Under the pieces are notes generated by a model that ran no database searches, was not told where the DNA came from, and saw only the letters and a list, made by a program, of their open reading frames with translations. Made by a program: the position numbers and the translations under genes. From NCBI GenBank assembly GCA_946479075.1, contig CAMLDT010000092.1, positions 1 to 13,168 of the forward strand: a stretch of DNA of 13,168 nt, written 5' to 3'. Numbering within the stretch: position 1 is the first letter of the stretch; the number at the start of each line of letters is the position of its first letter. This DNA is from an uncultured Polaromonas sp. GTDB taxonomy: Bacteria > Pseudomonadota > Gammaproteobacteria > Burkholderiales > Burkholderiaceae. Positions 5,725 to 12,555 of the stretch are shown here, piece after piece.

Positions 5725-6848
5725 GCGGACACCTTCTCTTGGTTACGACCGGCCGGGCGCCCGCGTTGCCGGCTGGCGACGCTTTTGAAGGTCCAGTTCA
5801 GGTGGCGTTTGGACAGCCACACCAGGGCCAGCAACAAGGCACCCCCATGCAGGGCCAGCAGAAACGGCGCGAAATTGGCCACACCGACCGTGATCCAGTT
5901 CTGGCCCAGGTTCAGCAGGTTGTGATAAACCACAAAGGTGAACAGCACGAAGATCAGGTTGCCGCTGCGCCCGGCACGCGGGTTGACGCTGGCCAGCGCC
6001 AGCGCAATGACGACAAAGTTGACGGCAGCCAGCGCCATCCCCAGGCGCCAGGCCAGTTCACCCTGGTTGCCGCGTGTGGGCGTGCGGATCAGCTCGCGGG
6101 TGGACTTGGATTTTTCGGGCAGGTTGGCGCCGTTGATCAGCACACTGTCGCCGGCCTTGCTGCCGTATTCCTCGAACTCCGTGATTTTCAGCGCCGACTT
6201 GCCGATTTCGCTTTCAAGACGCTGGCCATTGTTGAGCAGCAGCAGTTGCGAGTCGCCGACATTGGCAATGCGGCCCGAGCTGGCCGTGGTCACCGAGTTT
6301 TTGCCTTTTTCGGTGGAGGCGATGAACACATTGTTGCTGGCCTTGCCCAGGCTGGTATCCCGGTCAATAAAAAACACCCGGTGGCCGCTGGACGACTCCT
6401 GGAACTGGCCGGGCGAGACGCGCTCAAGGTCGCCCCGCTGCTCGTAGCGGTCTTTCATGTCTTGCGCCTGCTGGTTGGACCAGGGCCAGACAAACACCGA
6501 CATGAGCGTGATGACGAGAAGCACCGGCCAGGCAAAACGGAACAACGGCACCAGGAAGAAGCCCAGGCCGCGGCCGCTGACGAACCAGACCACCATCTCG
6601 CTGTCACGGTACATGCGTGACAGCGTGCTGACCATGGCGACAAACAGGGACAAGGTCAGGATGATGGGCAGGCGGCCCAGCGCCGAATACCCCATGACCA
6701 TCATCACGTCCTGCGGATTGACACTGCCTCGTGACGCCTGCCCGAGCGTGCGGATCAGGATGATGGTGATCACGATGGTCAGCAAAACCACGAGGGTCGC
6801 ACCGAAACTGCGCGCCAGTTCCTTGCGGATCGAAGATTGGAATAACAT
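5721..6848 (-). CDS. lptF: LPS export ABC transporter permease LptF
   Basis: From the ATG at 6848 this is a 375-residue permease (E. coli LptF has 366) beginning MLFQSSIRKELARSFGATLV, the normal family start. The same frame stays open further upstream into the divergent pepA gene, but that extension is arginine/serine-rich and not family-like, so it was excluded. Predicted helices lie at about 15-33, 56-78, 98-122, 267-288, 298-316 and 326-346, with the periplasmic jellyroll between (about 140-260). SEMVVWFVSGRG (83-94) is the cytoplasmic coupling segment for LptB. It partners LptG in LPS extraction. The stop overlaps the lptG start by four bases (ATGA). It is divergent from pepA, an arrangement widely conserved in Proteobacteria. 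The Shine-Dalgarno sequence is weak. Confidence 0.95.
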   Translation of the reverse strand: MLFQSSIRKELARSFGATLVVLLTIVITIILIRTLGQASRGSVNPQDVMMVMGYSALGRLPIILTLSLFVAMVSTLSRMYRDSEMVVWFVSGRGLGFFLVPLFRFAWPVLLVITLMSVFVWPWSNQQAQDMKDRYEQRGDLERVSPGQFQESSSGHRVFFIDRDTSLGKASNNVFIASTEKGKNSVTTASSGRIANVGDSQLLLLNNGQRLESEIGKSALKITEFEEYGSKAGDSVLINGANLPEKSKSTRELIRTPTRGNQGELAWRLGMALAAVNFVVIALALASVNPRAGRSGNLIFVLFTFVVYHNLLNLGQNWITVGVANFAPFLLALHGGALLLALVWLSKRHLNWTFKSVASRQRGRPAGRNQEKVSA

Positions 6849-6921
6849 TAACGGAAACTTTGCCCTTTCTGACCGACAACCCACGACCTGATCGCTGCAC
6901 CGGCAGCGCCAATCCCCAATT
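6849..6921. promoter_or_regulatory. Divergent lptF/pepA intergenic region
   Basis: These 73 bases separate two start codons on opposite strands and must hold both translation starts and at least part of both promoters. I find no consensus -35/-10 pair on either strand and no strong GGAG before either start, so promoter elements may extend into the coding regions or depend on an activator. Confidence 0.45.
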
Positions 6922-8409
6922 ATGGACTTTGAACTCAAAACCCTGACCCCTGAGCGCATTTGCGCTGAAAAATGCGACGCGCTCATCATGCTGGTGGGGG
7001 CAGAGTCACCGTCAGGCAAAGACGCCTTGTCCACGCTGGCAGCGCTTGCCCTCAAGTCCGGAGATTTCGAGGGCAAGGCCGGCAAACTTCTCAGCGCCTA
7101 CCGGCCACAAGGCATCAGCGCCACGCGCGTCCTGCTGGTGGGCGCCGGTGATGGAAGTGCCAAAAGCCTGCGCACGGCGGTTCAGGCCGCGATCACCACC
7201 CTGAAAACAGGCAATGTCCGGCGTGTGGTGCTCAGCCTGCTGGCCTTGCCCCGGGCTGACCACACGGCTGTCCGCGCGGCCGTGCTGGCCTGCGCCGATG
7301 CGGCTTATGTCTATGCCACCACCAAGTCAAAACCCGTGGAGCAGAAGCTGCAGCGGGTGCTTGTCGCCGTGGCATCGGCGGCTTCATGCCGTGCCGGTTT
7401 CGAGAAAGGCGTGGGCCTGTCCAAAGGGGTTGCGCTGGCTCGGGAATGGGCGAACCGTCCGGCCAACCATGCCACCCCCACGTTGCTGGGGCAGGCTGCA
7501 AAGGAACTGGGCAAGCTGCCCGGCGTGAAGGCCGAAGTCCTGGGGCCCAAGGAAGTCGCCAAGCTGGGCATGGGCTCGTTCATGGCGGTGGCGCAGGGCT
7601 CGGAGCAGCCGCTGCGTTTTATCGTGCTGCGTTATGACGGCGGTACCAAAACGGAGGCGCCGGTGGTGCTGATCGGCAAGGGCATCACCTTTGACACGGG
7701 TGGCATTTCGATCAAGCCAGCCGCCGAGATGGATGAAATGAAGTACGACATGGGCGGTGCTGCCAGTGTGCTGGGAACCTTCCGGGCGCTGGCCGAATTA
7801 CAGCCGGCGCTCAATGTGGTGGGCCTGATTCCCGCCTGCGAGAATATGCCCGACGGCCGTGCCGTCAAACCCGGCGACGTGGTCACCAGCATGAGCGGGC
7901 AAACCATCGAAATCCTCAACACCGATGCCGAGGGCCGGCTGGTGCTCTGCGATGCCCTGACTTACGCGGAGCGCTTCAAGCCGCGCGCGGTGGTCGATAT
8001 CGCGACGCTGACCGGCGCCTGCGTGATTGCACTGGGTGGTGTGCGCAGCGGCCTGTTCGCCAGCGATGACGCGCTGGCCCAATCGCTGTCCGAGGCGGGC
8101 GAGAGTTCCCTTGATTTGTGCTGGCGCATGCCGCTGGACGACGACTATGCCGATGGCCTGAAGACCCATTTTGCCGATGTTGCCAACGTGGCCGGCCGCG
8201 CCGGCGGGGCCATCACGGCAGCCAAGTTTCTGCAGCGCTTTGCCGGCAAATTTCCCTGGGCCCACCTGGACATCGCAGGCACAGCCTGGAAAAGCGGCGC
8301 CGCCAAAGGCGCGACCGGCCGGCCGGTGCCGCTGCTGGTGGACTTTCTCCTCGCTCAGGTCCAGCCGGTCAGGGCTGCAGCGCAAAAACGGAGCCGTTCG
8401 CGCGCATGA
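6922..8409 (+). CDS. pepA: Cytosol (leucyl) aminopeptidase PepA, M17 family
   Basis: This 495-residue protein (E. coli PepA 503) carries the complete M17 catalytic domain. The two-metal site and catalytic residues are visible at a constant offset of 17 from E. coli numbering: K253, D258 and K265 in IGKGITFDTGGISIKP, D276 in KYDMGGAASV, and D335, E337 and R339 in the signature NTDAEGRLVL. The N-terminal half (1-180) is the less conserved regulatory/DNA-binding domain; WANRPANHATP (176-186) marks the domain junction. It removes N-terminal residues from peptides in the cytoplasm; in E. coli PepA also binds DNA in Xer recombination and pyrimidine regulation, which cannot be assumed here. It starts divergently from lptF with no clear Shine-Dalgarno sequence. 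The stop overlaps holC by ATGA. Confidence 0.97.
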   Translation: MDFELKTLTPERICAEKCDALIMLVGAESPSGKDALSTLAALALKSGDFEGKAGKLLSAYRPQGISATRVLLVGAGDGSAKSLRTAVQAAITTLKTGNVRRVVLSLLALPRADHTAVRAAVLACADAAYVYATTKSKPVEQKLQRVLVAVASAASCRAGFEKGVGLSKGVALAREWANRPANHATPTLLGQAAKELGKLPGVKAEVLGPKEVAKLGMGSFMAVAQGSEQPLRFIVLRYDGGTKTEAPVVLIGKGITFDTGGISIKPAAEMDEMKYDMGGAASVLGTFRALAELQPALNVVGLIPACENMPDGRAVKPGDVVTSMSGQTIEILNTDAEGRLVLCDALTYAERFKPRAVVDIATLTGACVIALGGVRSGLFASDDALAQSLSEAGESSLDLCWRMPLDDDYADGLKTHFADVANVAGRAGGAITAAKFLQRFAGKFPWAHLDIAGTAWKSGAAKGATGRPVPLLVDFLLAQVQPVRAAAQKRSRSRA

Positions 8410-8840
8410 CAGAGCTGGCCTTTCATTTCAACGTGCCGGACAAGCTGGCCTATGGCTGCCGGTTGTTGCGCAAGGCCTGGGCACGCGGAACCCGGGTGGT
8501 GGTCACTGGGGAGGCCGACACGCTGCGCAGGCTGGACCAGTTGCTCTGGACTTTTTCACCGCTGGAGTTCATCCCCCACTGCCGCCTTGATGCGCCGCAA
8601 GCCATGGTGTCGGTCACGCCGGTGTTGCTGGCCGAAGCGATCAGCGATAGCCCCCACCATGAGGTTTTGTTGAACCTGGGCAGGCAGGTCCCGGCCGGAT
8701 TTGAACGGTTTGAACGCTTCATCGAATTGGTGACCCAGAACGACGACGACCGGGTCGCCGCGCGAAGCCGCTGGAAACATTACGCAGACCGCGGTTACGC
8801 CATGCAGCGGCACGACCTTGCCGGGGAGGCCAGGGCGTGA
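8406..8840 (+). CDS. holC: DNA polymerase III subunit chi
   Basis: This 144-residue protein beginning MTELAFHFNVPDKLAYGCRL has the chi-subunit pattern: a FHFNV start, CRLLRKAWARGTRVVV, the LDQLLWTFSPLEFIPHC core and a helical end with RWKHYADRGYAMQRHDL. Chi, with psi, links the clamp loader to single-stranded-DNA-binding protein at the replication fork. The ATG at 8406 overlaps the pepA stop (ATGA); the same frame is open further upstream inside pepA, but the family start is at this Met. pepA-holC adjacency is conserved in many Proteobacteria. The stop overlaps the next gene's GTG start (GTGA). Confidence 0.93.
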   Translation: MTELAFHFNVPDKLAYGCRLLRKAWARGTRVVVTGEADTLRRLDQLLWTFSPLEFIPHCRLDAPQAMVSVTPVLLAEAISDSPHHEVLLNLGRQVPAGFERFERFIELVTQNDDDRVAARSRWKHYADRGYAMQRHDLAGEARA

Positions 8841-9175
8841 ACCGGGCCACCCCGCCGCAGCGCTTTGTACCGACCCTGACCGAGGTGGTTCAGCCGGTGG
8901 CTGTGCCGGGGCCGGGCACCGCCGCAACCGAAGTTGCCGCGCCGGACGCACAGCGTTTGCAGGAGCAGATGGTGCATCGGGTGATGCAGCGGGTGGACCT
9001 GACGCTGGACCGGCTGCTGCGGGAAACCGTCGGGCGCCTGGTGCTGGAGCACACCCAGGCCCTGGCGCCCAGCTTGCGCGACGAAATCGAGATCGTGGTG
9101 CGGCAGTCGGTCAACCAGGCTTTTGAGCAGGAGCTTGCCAGCCAGTGGCCTGACAGGCTTCAGGGCGACTCGTGA
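8837..9175 (+). CDS. Small conserved-looking protein of unknown function, third gene of the pepA-holC operon
   Basis: This 112-residue protein begins with GTG at 8837, overlapping the holC stop by four bases, with a purine-rich GGGGAGGCCAGG tract upstream; the coupling argues strongly that the frame is real. I recognise no enzyme domain. Residues 8-16 read QRFVPTLTEVV, a motif I associate with poorly studied Burkholderiales proteins (possibly the DUF2486 group; not certain). A Pro/Ala-rich segment follows, then two amphipathic helices (about 38-75 and 80-106) that are rich in charged residues and free of Cys, with no signal peptide or membrane segment. It is probably a cytoplasmic helical protein, and its position suggests a link to replication or simply co-transcription. 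No terminator is evident after it. Confidence 0.75.
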   Translation: MNRATPPQRFVPTLTEVVQPVAVPGPGTAATEVAAPDAQRLQEQMVHRVMQRVDLTLDRLLRETVGRLVLEHTQALAPSLRDEIEIVVRQSVNQAFEQELASQWPDRLQGDS

Positions 9176-9341
9176 CGGACCGCCTGGCCCTTGCCCGTAA
9201 CCATTTGTAGTACGGTGGCCGGTGTCGCCCGGCTTAGGGCTGCCAGCTATGGTGCAGGCGTGAAAATTGCGATATCTTCGGTGCGGTTGGGCAAACCATG
9301 TTCTCAACCTTGATCGGTAATTTCCTAATTGGAGTGTATTT

Positions 9342-10535
9342 ATGCAAATGAAATGGACTGCGGTCGCTTTGGCCGCCATGTTGGTGGTCGCCTGCGGCAA
9401 GAAAGAAGAAGCCGCACCTGCCGCCTCTGCCCCTGCTGCCCCGGTTGCTGCGGCTCCCGCCCCAGCCGGTGATACGCTCGTCGTCAAGATCGGTCACGTT
9501 GCCCCCATTTCAGGCGCCCAGGCGCACTACGGCAAGGACAATGAAAATGGCGTTCGCATGGCCATCGAAGACCTGAACAAACAGGGCATGATGATCGGCG
9601 GCAAGAAAGCCACTTTCGAAATCGTTGCTGAAGATGATGCCGCTGATCCAAAGCAGGGCACTGCTGCCGCACAGAAATTGTGCGACTCCAAGGTCGCCGG
9701 CGTTGTTGGCCACCTGAACTCGGGCACCACGATTCCCGCATCCAAGGTCTACAACGATTGCGGTATTCCCCACATCACCGGCGCGGCCACCAATCCCGAT
9801 CTGACCAAGCCTGGCTACAAGACCACTTACCGCATCATTGCCAATGATCTGGCGCTGGGCGCCGGCCTGGCTTTTTATGCTGCCGACACGCTGAAGCTCA
9901 AAAAAGTCGCCATCATCGATGACCGTTCTGCCTATGGCCAGGGGGTTGCCGACATTTTCAAGAAAACCGCCAAGGAAAAAGGCATGACCGTGGTGGATGA
10001 ACAGTTCACCACCGACAAGGCGACCGACTTCATGGCCATCCTGACCGCCATCAAGTCCAAAGGACCTGATGCCGTCTTCTACGGTGGCATGGACCCGCAA
10101 GCCGGCCCGATGCTGCGCCAGATGGAGCAGCTCGGCATGAGCAAGGTCAAGTATTTCGGCGGCGACGGCATTTGCACTTCCGAGATCGCCAAGCTTGCCG
10201 GCGGCGCAAAAACGCTCGAAAACGTGATCTGTGCCGAAGGCGGCGCATCGCTGGCGAAAATGCCCGGCGGCACCGAGTGGAAGAAGCGTTACGACGAGAA
10301 GTACCCCAACCAGTTCCAGGTCTACAGCCCGTACACCTATGACGCGACCTTCGTTCTGGCCGACGCCATGAAACGTGCGAACTCGATTGACCCGGCTGTC
10401 TATACCCCCGAACTGATCAAGACCAGCTTCAAGGGCGTGACAACCACCATCGAGTTCCAGCCCAACGGCGAGTTGAAGAATCCGGCCATCACCCTGTACC
10501 ACTACAAGGATGGCAAGAAGACGCCTCTGGAATAA
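9342..10535 (+). CDS. LIV-type ABC transporter substrate-binding lipoprotein
   Basis: This 397-residue type I periplasmic binding protein is similar to E. coli LivJ/LivK (about 367-369). A short signal ends in a lipobox, LVVAC, with Cys18, so it should be lipid-anchored; an Ala/Pro-rich tether (about 22-43) leads to the binding domain starting VVKIGHVAPISGAQAHYG. Family landmarks are GVVGHLNSGTTIPAS (120-134, where E. coli has HLCSSST), the IPHITGAATNPDLT segment, FYGGMDPQAGPMLRQ and the Tyr-rich QVYSPYTYDA hinge. Ligand is probably a branched-chain or other amino acid; the pocket does not settle which. GGAG (9331-9334) lies 7 nt before the ATG, and a terminator follows the stop. No permease or ATPase gene is adjacent, so it must use a transporter encoded elsewhere. 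The position after the lipid Cys is Gly, not Asp. Confidence 0.9.
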   Translation: MQMKWTAVALAAMLVVACGKKEEAAPAASAPAAPVAAAPAPAGDTLVVKIGHVAPISGAQAHYGKDNENGVRMAIEDLNKQGMMIGGKKATFEIVAEDDAADPKQGTAAAQKLCDSKVAGVVGHLNSGTTIPASKVYNDCGIPHITGAATNPDLTKPGYKTTYRIIANDLALGAGLAFYAADTLKLKKVAIIDDRSAYGQGVADIFKKTAKEKGMTVVDEQFTTDKATDFMAILTAIKSKGPDAVFYGGMDPQAGPMLRQMEQLGMSKVKYFGGDGICTSEIAKLAGGAKTLENVICAEGGASLAKMPGGTEWKKRYDEKYPNQFQVYSPYTYDATFVLADAMKRANSIDPAVYTPELIKTSFKGVTTTIEFQPNGELKNPAITLYHYKDGKKTPLE

Positions 10536-10553
10536 CGAGTTTCATAACCCGTG

Positions 10554-10579
10554 AAAAAGCCACCGCGAGGTGGCTTTTT
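10554..10579 (+). terminator. Rho-independent terminator of the substrate-binding protein gene
   Basis: The stem AAAAAGCCACC (10554-10564) / GGTGGCTTTTT (10569-10579) with a GCGA loop runs into a T9 tract, 18 nt after the stop codon. Confidence 0.92.
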
Positions 10580-10667
10580 TTTTGCCTGCTTCCTGCCCAG
10601 GTTCCGGTGCAGGGTGGGTCTTGACCGCCTTCGGTGCGAACAGTGCGATGAGCAAAAGCGGGCCATC

Positions 10668-10704
10668 AACAAAAAACCCACCAGAACTTGCGTGCCTGAT
10701 GGGT
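10668..10704 (-). terminator. Probable terminator of the tRNA-Ser transcript
   Basis: On the minus strand, ACCCATCAG and CTGGTGGGT (plus-strand 10696-10704 and 10676-10684) form a 9-bp stem with one G-U pair around an 11-nt loop, followed by a T6 run. It lies about 50 nt past the tRNA 3' end and faces the right way to end that transcript. Between this and the upstream plus-strand terminator (10580-10667) I see no gene. Confidence 0.7.
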
Positions 10705-10755
10705 CTGTTGTGGGAGCGGTCCATGAAGGCTGGAACCTCACATGAACAAATAAAC

Positions 10756-10845
10756 TGGCGGAAGAGGCGGGATTCGAACCCGCGGTGGGTATAACCCCAC
10801 GCACGCTTTCCAGGCGTGTGACTTAAACCGCTCATCCACCCTTCC
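10756..10845 (-). tRNA. tRNA-Ser(GGA)
   Basis: The minus strand gives a 90-nt class II tRNA with encoded CCA. The acceptor stem is GGAAGGG/CTCTTCC with one G-U pair and discriminator G. The anticodon stem CACGC/GCGTG carries loop CTGGAAA (anticodon GGA, reading UCC and UCU). The long variable arm has the stem GTGGG/CCCAC, and the T-arm reads GCGGGTTCGAATCCCGC. The long variable arm, GGA anticodon and G discriminator identify serine. Confidence 0.97.
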
Positions 10846-10857
10846 GCGAAGCCTCTT

Positions 10858-10863
10858 ATTGTA
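10858..10863 (-). promoter_or_regulatory. Candidate -10 box of the tRNA-Ser promoter
   Basis: TACAAT on the minus strand matches five of six -10 positions and ends 12 nt before the mature tRNA 5' end, a sensible distance for a short leader. The hexamer 17 nt upstream is a poor -35, so this is a moderate call. Confidence 0.45.
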
Positions 10864-10978
10864 GCAGTGCCCGGCCAACGAATTGCGGGCTGGACGTGCT
10901 TTTTACTGGCCAGCGCGGCGGGACGGCGGTTTTGCGATTGTCCGCAGCCACTCCGATGGCCGACGGATGGGGACGGCG

Positions 10979-11893
10979 TCAGGCTTTGCTGGTCGATTGC
11001 ACCATCTTCATGGCGGAGGTAACCAACGCTGAAACCTCGGTCATGTTGCTCGGCACGATCAAGGTGGTGGTGGCATCGCTGGCGACCTGGGAATAGGCGT
11101 CCACGGCTTTTTCAGCCACCTTGAGCTGCACAGCCATTTCACCGCCGGGTTGCCGGATGGCGGCTGCGACCACCTCGATGGCCCGCGCGTTGGCTTCCGC
11201 CACAGCGGTAATGGCCGCGGCTTCACCCTGCGCGTTGTTGATGGCGGCCAGTTTTTCGCCCTCGGAACGGGCGATGAAGGCTTCACGTTCGCCGGTGGCA
11301 ATGTTGATCTGTTCCTGGCGGCGGCCCTCGGAGGCCGCAATCAGCGCGCGTTTCTCACGTTCTGCCGTGATCTGTGACTGCATGGCGTGAAGGATTTCCT
11401 TGGGGGGAGTCAGGTCCTTGATTTCATAACGCAACACCTTGACGCCCCAGTTCAGGGCGGCCTCGTCGATGGCTGCGACCACCTGGGCGTTGATGATGTC
11501 GCGTTCTTCAAAGGTCTTGTCGAGTTCGAGTTTGCCGATGACCGAGCGCAGCGAGGTCTGCGCCAGCTGCGTGACGGCGACGATGTAGTTGGACGAACCG
11601 TAGCTGGCGCGCATCGGGTCGGTGACCTGGAAATACAGGATGCCATCGACCTGCAGTTGCGTGTTGTCGCGCGTGATGCAGACCTGGCTGGGCACATCCA
11701 GCGGAATTTCCTTGAGCGAATGTTTGTAAGCCACGCGGTCAATGAAGGGGATCAGGAAGTTCAGGCCCGGCGTCAGGCTGCCATGAAACTTGCCCAGACG
11801 CTCGACCACCCAGGCGTTTTGCTGCGGCACCACCTTGATGCTGCGTGCAATAAAAATGAAGGCAATCACCAGAACGACGAGTGCAATTTCCAT
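10979..11893 (-). CDS. qmcA: SPFH/band 7 (stomatin-like) membrane protein, QmcA type
   Basis: This 304-residue protein is almost the length of E. coli QmcA (305). An N-terminal membrane helix (2-17) is followed by KVVPQQNAWVVERLGKFHGS (20-39), the characteristic opening of the SPFH domain. The domain continues through LKEIPLDVPSQ, TRDNTQLQVDG (74-84), LRSVIGKLELD and WGVKVLRYEIKDLTPP (149-164). A long Ala/Glu-rich coiled coil (about 172-245, with EGRRQEQINIATGEREA) and a short C-terminal tail complete it. Such proteins oligomerise into ring-like microdomains at the inner membrane and are often tied to membrane protein quality control. The start has GGAGA about 8 nt upstream. It lies downstream of an NfeD gene, the classical partner, supporting a shared role. 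It is not HflK/HflC, which come as a pair. Confidence 0.93.
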   Translation of the reverse strand: MEIALVVLVIAFIFIARSIKVVPQQNAWVVERLGKFHGSLTPGLNFLIPFIDRVAYKHSLKEIPLDVPSQVCITRDNTQLQVDGILYFQVTDPMRASYGSSNYIVAVTQLAQTSLRSVIGKLELDKTFEERDIINAQVVAAIDEAALNWGVKVLRYEIKDLTPPKEILHAMQSQITAEREKRALIAASEGRRQEQINIATGEREAFIARSEGEKLAAINNAQGEAAAITAVAEANARAIEVVAAAIRQPGGEMAVQLKVAEKAVDAYSQVASDATTTLIVPSNMTEVSALVTSAMKMVQSTSKA

Positions 11894-11935
11894 GGAGTTC
11901 TCCGGTTAAAACAAAATAATCGCTGCGATACGGGG

Positions 11936-11961
11936 CAGGGGAGCTGCAAGCTCAGGCCCTG
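11936..11961 (-). other. Bulged hairpin between nfeD and qmcA
   Basis: CAGGG-GAGCT (11936-11945) pairs with AGCTC (11949-11953) and CCCTG (11957-11961), giving ten base pairs with a three-base bulge and a 3-nt loop, immediately after the nfeD stop. No U-tract follows, so a terminator is unlikely; an mRNA-processing or 3'-stabilising hairpin in the bicistronic message is possible. It may have no function. Confidence 0.4.
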
Positions 11962-12390
11962 TCAGGCCTTGTCGACCACAAGCCGGTTGCCATTGAGTTG
12001 CCGCACCCTGAACAGGCCGGGCTGCGGCGCAGTTTGGCGGTCCATCAGTTCCACCGTCCACTGGGCGCCGCGGTATTTGACGCTGGCCGTGGCATCTTCA
12101 TTCCATTGCAGCACATGAACCGTTTCACCGATGTCCATCTGGACATCGCGATTGGCGTTGGCGGCAACGGGCTGTGGCTCCTTGCTGCGCTTGAAATGCC
12201 ACAGGGCGACCGCACCGCCACCGACCAGGGCGGACACCACGATCTGCATGACCACCGACAGCCCCAGGTGCGCCGCCAACGCACCGGCAATCATGCCCAG
12301 GGCCAGCATCAGCAGATAAAAGGTGCCTGTGACCAGTTCCAGCGCGACGGCGCCGCCTGCTAGAAGCCACCAGATGCTTGATTCACTCAT
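11962..12390 (-). CDS. NfeD-family membrane protein (short, YbbJ-like)
   Basis: The 142-residue protein starts at the ATG at 12390, chosen because GGGAG lies about 8 nt upstream and the first residues, MSESSIWWLLAGGAVALELV, fit the family. The frame is open 35 codons further upstream without family character. Hydrophobic segments (about 6-25, 23-40 and 44-64) precede a short basic linker and a C-terminal soluble domain (about 80-142, WNEDATASVKYRGAQWTVE...GLFRVRQLNGNRLVVDK) with the alternating pattern of the NfeD OB-fold. It lacks the N-terminal ClpP-like protease domain of long NfeD proteins. YbbJ-type NfeD proteins are encoded beside SPFH proteins and are thought to act with them in membrane microdomains. 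It precedes qmcA by 68 nt in the same direction, so an operon is likely. Confidence 0.88.
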   Translation of the reverse strand: MSESSIWWLLAGGAVALELVTGTFYLLMLALGMIAGALAAHLGLSVVMQIVVSALVGGGAVALWHFKRSKEPQPVAANANRDVQMDIGETVHVLQWNEDATASVKYRGAQWTVELMDRQTAPQPGLFRVRQLNGNRLVVDKA

Positions 12391-12421
12391 GTTGAGTCTC
12401 CCTGCGTTTCCGAAAAGCCAC

Positions 12422-12449
12422 ATTTTGGGCCAGAAGCGTGAATTGGCAA
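12422..12449 (-). promoter_or_regulatory. Candidate sigma-70 promoter for nfeD-qmcA
   Basis: On the minus strand TTGCCA (5/6 to the -35 consensus, 12444-12449) is followed after 16 nt by CAAAAT (4/6 to the -10 consensus, 12422-12427), about 31 nt upstream of the nfeD start. Spacing and position are plausible; the -10 is weak. Confidence 0.4.
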
Positions 12450-12484
12450 GCTTAACCCGGCCCTGCGAAGGACAAGCAGCCGCC

Positions 12485-12501
12485 GGACTTTTCAAATGTC
12501 C
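12485..12501. promoter_or_regulatory. Near-perfect 17-bp palindrome in the nfeD/decarboxylase divergent region
   Basis: GGACTTTTCAAATGTCC reads as an inverted repeat with a single mismatched pair (seven of eight pairs around a central C). It lies about 55 nt upstream of the decarboxylase start in the intergenic region between two divergent genes, where an operator could sit. No known regulator motif is recognised. Palindromes of this quality also arise by chance. Confidence 0.3.
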
Positions 12502-12555
12502 TTACACTTCGGCCCTGATTCGATTTTTTTGGCAGTTCCAGGCAAAGGCCTCTTG

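Noticed and set aside
5739..6620. Long open frame on the plus strand opposite lptF
   Set aside because: It is a Gln/His/Arg/Ala-rich shadow frame; the minus strand encodes a complete LptF.
6849..7085. N-terminal extension of the lptF frame into pepA
   Set aside because: The extra 79 residues resemble no LptF; the family start is the Met at 6848.
9218..9233. GCCGG/CCGGC hairpin after the pepA-holC operon
   Set aside because: It is only five base pairs with no U-tract, so I do not call it a terminator; the 9176-9341 gap otherwise shows only the ribosome binding site of the next gene.
9510..10502. Long antisense frame opposite the substrate-binding protein gene
   Set aside because: It is antisense to a clearly conserved protein and its composition is that of a mirrored frame.
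10542..10835. Minus-strand frames between the tRNA and the substrate-binding protein gene
   Set aside because: They run through the tRNA gene and two terminators and have no recognisable protein character.
10756..10978. tRNA-Ser as an integration site of a mobile element
   Set aside because: No integrase, no direct repeat of the tRNA 3' end and no compositional break; both sides are housekeeping genes.
12391..12495. N-terminal extension of the nfeD frame
   Set aside because: The Met at 12390 has a good ribosome binding site and begins the family-like hydrophobic N-terminus; the extension does not.
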